Source of the DNA: Jimgerdemannia flammicorona
Taxonomy: Eukaryota; Mucoromycota; Endogonomycetes; Endogonales; Endogonaceae
DNA: 10,809 bases
Reading direction: 5' to 3'
Assembly: GCA_003990745.1 (NCBI GenBank)
Contig: RBNI01006950.1
Location: 1 to 10,809 of the forward strand
Both the position numbers and the translations under genes were made by a program. Shown one piece after another: positions 7,046 to 10,809 of this stretch. Under the pieces are notes generated by a model. The model was not told where the DNA came from. It searched no databases and saw only the letters and a list, made by a program, of their open reading frames with translations. Every line of letters begins with the position of its first letter. Position 1 is the first letter of the stretch.

Positions 7046-7830
7046 GCTGGGATCTCAAATTCAAACATTTTTTCAATATAAACAGTATAACTAGAATATT
7101 CTCTTTGAATGTGAATGGGTTATGGGGGGTGGCTAGAAGAAAGTATATATTTGGATAGCTAAAGGGACTGAATGCAGATCTCTTCTTGCTGTAGGATGTC
7201 TATTATGAGGTAGATGTGGACTTACAGGATTGGACTAAGGAATGGGGGGGGGGCTGTAGTATGGACAGGGAGGGTGGGTATCCTTATTCAAAAAGGGATG
7301 GGGGACATTGGGGACATTGGACATTGGGGGTCTCAGTTAGTGTGGGGAATGTAGAAGAGGCCTGGATGGAGCCTATTGACAGTTGGGTCATGTTACTGCC
7401 CAGCAGAGAGAGGGGAACAGGCAGATTGGATTCATAGTTTGAAAGAGGCCAGTGTCTTGGGCGAGGTTGGGTTGGACTGCCTGGGGGGTGACTTCAACAT
7501 GGTATGAGATAAGGAGATGGACAGGACAGATGGAGGGAGAGGAATGAGGAGCAAGAGTGGTGGGTTGGATGACTAGTTAGAGATGGAGAGGCCAAGTTCT
7601 TTGATTGATTCAGGGAGACAGTTATGGGATGATTGTCAAATTTATACTCACTGGGTAGCAGGGCTGGGCTCAAGAATTGACTGGATTTTGATAGCAGATT
7701 GCTGGGGAGTGGATGTCTGGACAATGCTGGAGGTGGTTTGGTGTCTATGGTCAGATCACTGGGGTCTGCTAGGAGAGGGAAGGTTTGGGGGAAGTGGGGA
7801 TGGGCCTGGACATTGGCAACTAAATTCTTC
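7045..7830 (+). pseudogene. LINE ORF2, APE-type endonuclease domain, degenerate
   Basis: This domain nicks target DNA to prime reverse transcription. It begins in the mod 1 frame with TRIFSLNVNG (7090-7119), the N-terminal Asn motif. Then comes ADLFLL followed by a TAG (7192-7194) and DVYYE, at the place where the family has its QE motif. A frame change near 7395-7437 leads to ERGEQADWIHSL and then GGDFNMV (7484-7504) in the mod 2 frame. SRIDWIL (7670-7690) and SDHWGLL (7751-7771) follow, so the GDFN, SRID and SDH signatures are all intact. Stops lie at 7156, 7192, 7505 and 7574. A G10 run (7244-7253) and three ACATTGG copies lie in the weakest part. Confidence 0.85.
7305..7327 (+). repeat. 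Three short direct copies of ACATTGG
   Basis: ACATTGG occurs at 7305-7311, 7314-7320 and 7321-7327. The first spacing is 9 bases (in frame) and the second 7 (out of frame), which suggests slippage duplication in the endonuclease coding region. Confidence 0.6.
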
Positions 7831-8380
7831 TTTATTGGAGAATGGGGTTTTGTGGGTGGACTGAGAAAAGGAGGTTATTGGGAATATTGGGAGGTGGCAG
7901 GACCAGGGTCTGGTGATTGGGGATCGCTGGAGGAGGCTGAAGGCAAGTGCTCAGGGGTATTGGAGGGAAGCAGGGAAAGGAAGGTGTGCCCAATGACAGT
8001 GGAGGGTGCTATGGGCCTTACAGCGATTGGCAGCACTTATAGAGAGATGGGCAGGAGTGCTAGAAGATTGGAAGGTGGCCGACTGGCATATTGTGAGGAT
8101 CCAGAAGGAAGTTGAGGAGCTTAAGAAAGTGTTATGAAGGGAGGAGGAGGTTAGGCTGAAGGGGTTGGTGGCACAGCTGTGGTGGCAGGGGCTTGAGGAG
8201 GGAGAGAGATCTACAAGGTTTTTATTATGGATGTTACAAGCATAATGAATGAAGCAGTGGTGGGATAGAGTCCTGGATGTGGATGGGGAGATGGTGGTGG
8301 AGACTCTGGCAATTCTGGGATTGCTGAGGACCTATTGGGAGGATCTGTAGAGTGAGAAGGAAGGGGGGGAGGATGCTTTG
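7830..8380 (+). pseudogene. LINE ORF2 linker between endonuclease and reverse transcriptase, degenerate
   Basis: In the same mod 2 frame as the end of the endonuclease, this stretch reads GDRWRRLKASAQGYWREAG, then LQRLAALIERWAGVLEDW and VRIQKEVEELKK, a basic helical region normal for this place. It ends with LEEGERSTRFLL, the conserved segment just before LINE reverse transcriptases. Stops are at 7862, 7994, 8135, 8243, 8246 and 8348. Most are TGA, as expected from CGA decay. Another long open frame here (7699-8115) is a shadow, because only the mod 2 frame gives the family signatures on both sides. Confidence 0.7.
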
Positions 8381-9259
8381 AACATTGAGAGGCAACTGGG
8401 GGATTGGTATCCAGACTCTGCTATGAGCCTGGGGACTTTGGGGGACCTGGTGAGAGGAGAGGAAATTTGCAAGATTTTGGCTACAACAAGTAAGGAGATG
8501 GCTCTGGAGGAGGATGGACTTCTCTGGGATTTTTGGAAGAAGATGGCTGGGGTGGATGAGATATTGGAGGAAATGACAGCTATGTGTAGTGAGGTTCTTC
8601 AGTCTGGAACTTGGATTGGGGGCCAGCATCTAGAGCTAGTCTCCTTGCTCTATAAGGATAAGGGGAGATGGGAAGATTGGAAGAACTGGCAGCCAATCAT
8701 GCTACTCAACATAGACTGCAAACTGGTGACAAAGATATTGGTGATGAGGCTGCAGAGAATTGCTCAGCAAGTGCTTGGTGTGGAGCAACGAGGAATTGTC
8801 AGTGGCCAGTTGATCCATGATGGGATGGCTTGGGTACATAGTGTGATTGAAGGGGCCCAGGCTGCAGGGGTGGATGGTCAATTGGTCTTTTTGGATCAGG
8901 AGAAGGTGTATGATAGAGTGAGGAGGATCTGGTTAGAGAGAGTGTTGAAATGGATTGGTGTTCCCCTGGAGTTCTGCAGGTTGTTGATCAGCCTTTTGGA
9001 AAATAGTCAGGCTGTATTAGTAGTCAATGGCCACAGAGGGGTAGCTTTTCCTCTTGGTCATGGGGTGCCACAAGGTGACCCTTTGTCATTCATCTTATAT
9101 GCCCTCTCCCTGGAGCCCCTACTGGACAGGATCCAGCATTGAATTGGGGGTTTGGACATTCTAGGGATAAATTGGAAGGTGGGGGCCTTTGCAGATGACA
9201 TGGTGGTTAGACTGGGCTCATTGGCAGATGTGGGGGAATTACAAAGGTCTGTGATATGA
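8378..9259 (+). pseudogene. LINE ORF2, reverse transcriptase core with intact FADD box
   Basis: The RT copies LINE RNA at the nicked target. Open from 8378 to a TGA at 9140-9142 and in frame beyond it to 9259. Motifs in order: LVSLLYKDKGRWEDWKNWQP, IMLLNIDCKLVTKIL, EQRGIVSGQLIHD, and VFLDQEKVYDRV with the catalytic Asp of block A (8894-8896). Next are LLENSQAVLVVNG, HGVPQGDPLSFILYALSLEP and, after the TGA, GAFADDMVV with both catalytic Asp residues of FADD (9188-9199). Order and spacing match LINE RTs. This is the longest uninterrupted segment of the element (about 254 codons). The TGA at 9140 is probably a former CGA. Confidence 0.92.
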
Positions 9260-9263
9260 GAGG

Positions 9264-10698
9264 AGATCTGGTGCTAAACTCAATTGGCACAAATGTGAGA
9301 CTCTGGTGCTAGGTGGTGGAATCATTGGTAGTGACATGATTGGGATAGTAGTGCTAGCAGGAGAACCAGTGTATTACTTGAGGATCTACTTCTCGGTGTT
9401 TGGGTCACTTCTCCCCCATGCATGGTGGGACCAATGACTTCTGGAGTGGGGAAATGTGCTTCTGTGATGGGGTGGTCAGCATATATCCTTAGCAGGAAGG
9501 ATGATGGTGCTGAATGTGTATTGGCTGCCAAAGCTGTGGTATATGGGGTATCATCTGGACTTCCCAGCTTGGGTGGTCAGGGGGTTATTGAAGATAGTAA
9601 GATTGTGGATCTGGGGAGGGTGGCAAAGTCAGATAGGTTGGAAGGTTCTTACCCTACCAGTGGAAAGAGGTGAACTGGGTTTAGTAGACTTTACCAAACA
9701 GCTTCATTGCTTGAGGGCCTGGTGGCTGAGGAGGGTGAGTGAGCTGAGAGGCCAGGAGTGGGTACCACTTATGCAGAGAGTGTGAGAGACCCAGTGTTCC
9801 CCTCATGGAGCTTCTGGTGACCTGCTTGCAATGGTGGCCATGGATGGGAGCAAGAGGATGCAGTACAAGGGCTTTTGGTGGGGGGTGGTGGATGGTGCTA
9901 AGAGAATTGGACTTTGGTAATAGGGTGATGAAGGAGAGGAGGATTGGGGACCGTAGATGTGGCGATGGGACAGGCTACTGCTGGGTAGTGTTTTGGTGGA
10001 GGATTTCCAGCTTGGTGATGGTATGGAGTATTTGCAGGGCTTGGGTGGAGATTTTTGGCCTAAAGCCTAGCAGAGGGTTGGGATTGGCGAGGAGTAGAAC
10101 TGGAATGGCCTCTGGCTTTGGAGTAAGCAGGTAATGCAGTAGCTGCCCCCCAAGTTCTGGGTGGTATGGTGGTGAGTTCTATGGTGGAATGTGATGTTGA
10201 ACTATCAGTCTGGGCACTTGGTGGCTGGTGGTACATTTGAGTGTGAGGAATGTTTCAATGTTAGACAGGAAGGGAGAGTGATATAAATGCCTGAACATTG
10301 GCTTGGTGAGTGTGACATTTTGGGGGTGTTTTGGGGGTATATTGCAGACCAGTTAGGGCTATATGCCCTGGAGGGTGGGGAAGGGGGGAGATGGAGAGAG
10401 CTCCACTGGAGGCGGTCAGAGGGGTTGGGGATGAATGACTGACCCTCAGTTGGGCTCTGGCCATATGGGTTGGAATAGCTGGGCATTGGGTACATGTATT
10501 TGAGGAGGGCCAGCAGGTTTGGATTGGGGATAGGGTGGCATATTGGGAATGGTTATTATTGGATATTTTGAATGGCTGGTGGTGAGGGTGGGGATCAGGT
10601 GGGGAGAGTTACTGAGGTTTGGTACAGTGTATCTCCTGGAAAAGTGGCAGGAGAATTTGAGTGGTGGGCGACTGAGTTGTCCTCTAGCAGGGGTGTGT
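9264..10698 (+). pseudogene. LINE ORF2 C-terminal region with CCHC motif, degenerate
   Basis: Right after the palm the frame changes between 9259 and 9264, and the mod 0 frame resumes with SGAKLNWHKCETLVLG, the usual post-FADD segment. Further on come RMMVLNVYWLPKLWY, WIWGGWQ and LPVERGELGLVDF, a standard LINE thumb region, uninterrupted from about 9462 to 9785. The frame then carries stops at 9783 and beyond but stays readable: VLVEDFQLGDGMEYLQGLG, then LPPKFWVVWW. The C-terminus has CEEC, later EHWLGEC, giving C-x2-C-x14-H-x4-C (10242-10313), the CCHC motif found at the end of many LINE ORF2 proteins. A TAA at 10284-10286 lies inside it. The end is set at the TAG near 10696-10698, but could be a little later. 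Confidence 0.75.
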
Positions 10699-10803
10699 AG
10701 AGATGGGAGGCATGGATCCAAGAGATATTGGTTGAGGGGATGGGGTGATATTGTATCATTATTATTATAGACAGCAATAATAAAGGGAAGTCTAAGTGAC
10801 CAT
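10698..10803 (+). other. LINE 3' untranslated region
   Basis: A short non-coding tail follows the last plausible ORF2 stop. It includes a small ATT microsatellite (about 10755-10770) before the polyadenylation signal. No other structure is visible. Confidence 0.5.
10779..10784 (+). terminator. Polyadenylation signal AATAAA
   Basis: A perfect AATAAA lies 20 bases before the A-run at 10804, the usual spacing between signal and poly(A) addition. It marks the 3' end of the LINE transcript. Confidence 0.65.
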
Positions 10804-10809
10804 AAAAAA
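10804..10809 (+). repeat. Start of the LINE 3' A-tail (cut by the window end)
   Basis: Six A residues end the window immediately after the LINE 3' UTR. Non-LTR elements end in A-rich tails, so this is read as the element's 3' border, with the true tail length unknown. Confidence 0.6.

Larger units (their letters stand above)
5090..10809 (+). mobile_element. Degenerate non-LTR retrotransposon (LINE, Tad-like), plus strand
   Basis: Two consecutive degenerate ORFs, an APE-type endonuclease before the reverse transcriptase, a C-terminal CCHC motif, a polyadenylation signal and a 3' A-run define a LINE of the APE-bearing type, most like Tad/L1-style elements of fungi. At about 5.7 kb it is close to full length. 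The coding strand has far more G than C (28 G and 10 C in 6541-6600). Frames are mod 0 for ORF1 to 6494, mod 2 to 7045, mod 1 for the ORF2 N-terminus to about 7400, mod 2 to 9259 and mod 0 to about 10700. With many TGA, TAG and TAA codons it is not functional. The 5' limit is approximate. Confidence 0.88.

Noticed and set aside
7699..8115. Plus-strand open frame of 138 codons
   Set aside because: It is out of frame with the endonuclease SRID/SDH boxes and with the LEEGERSTRF segment. The overlapping mod 2 frame links both, so this one is a shadow.
8234..8629. Minus-strand open frame of 131 codons
   Set aside because: Antisense to the LINE linker and RT N-terminal region, rich in Leu, Pro, His and Gln, with no motif.
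10205..10721. Several overlapping minus-strand open frames near the right end
   Set aside because: All are antisense to the ORF2 C-terminus; the plus strand there carries the CCHC motif and a continuous readable frame.
1..10809. CRISPR arrays, tRNA, rRNA or bacterial features
   Set aside because: No regularly spaced repeats, cloverleaf-like sequence or rRNA-like stretch was found, and all recognisable content is eukaryotic retrotransposon.

Overview
The window looks like repeat-rich nuclear DNA from a filamentous fungus. It holds the remains of two retrotransposons in opposite orientation, and I see no host housekeeping gene, rRNA, tRNA or CRISPR array. The fungal assignment is an inference from the style of both elements (a Ty3/gypsy Pol with a GPF/Y-like tail, and a Tad-like LINE whose reverse transcriptase block A reads LDQEK). 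Genus and phylum cannot be fixed from this sequence alone.

Left half, about 880-5070, minus strand: a decayed Ty3/gypsy pol. Read 5' to 3' on the minus strand it gives an aspartic protease (DTSA active site), a Cys/His-containing linker, a dUTPase with recognisable versions of all five family motifs, a reverse transcriptase whose YVDD box reads YVDN, an RNase H, and an integrase with an HHCC-type CDKC pair, D-D-35-E spacing and a GPF/Y-like tail. The frame is open apart from many stop codons, mostly explained by C-to-T or G-to-A changes, and three frame changes (near 3970, 2785 and 2325). Gag is absent; its expected position is occupied by the LINE.

Far left, 1-880: the integrase reading fades out by about 880. 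Between about 480 and 880 lies AT-rich non-coding DNA with a perfect 11-bp hairpin, two bZIP-like sites and a TATA box, all arranged as a minus-strand promoter. Downstream of it is a minus-strand ATG reading (479 to 201) of unknown identity. It could be the end of an LTR plus flanking sequence, or the start of another element.

Right half, about 5090-10809, plus strand: a near full-length but degenerate non-LTR retrotransposon (LINE). ORF1 (from the ATG at 5130 to 7045) has a Gly/Arg-rich N-terminus, an RRM-like middle and an acidic C-terminal block. ORF2 (about 7045-10700) has an APE-type endonuclease, a reverse transcriptase with an intact FADD box, and a C-terminal CCHC motif. An AATAAA at 10779 is followed by an A-run that ends the window. 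The sense strand is strongly G over C.

The simplest history is that the LINE inserted into the gypsy element upstream of its protease region, and both copies then decayed under cytosine deamination. I find a single CpG in the first 5.1 kb. The most unusual feature is the dUTPase domain built into the gypsy Pol.
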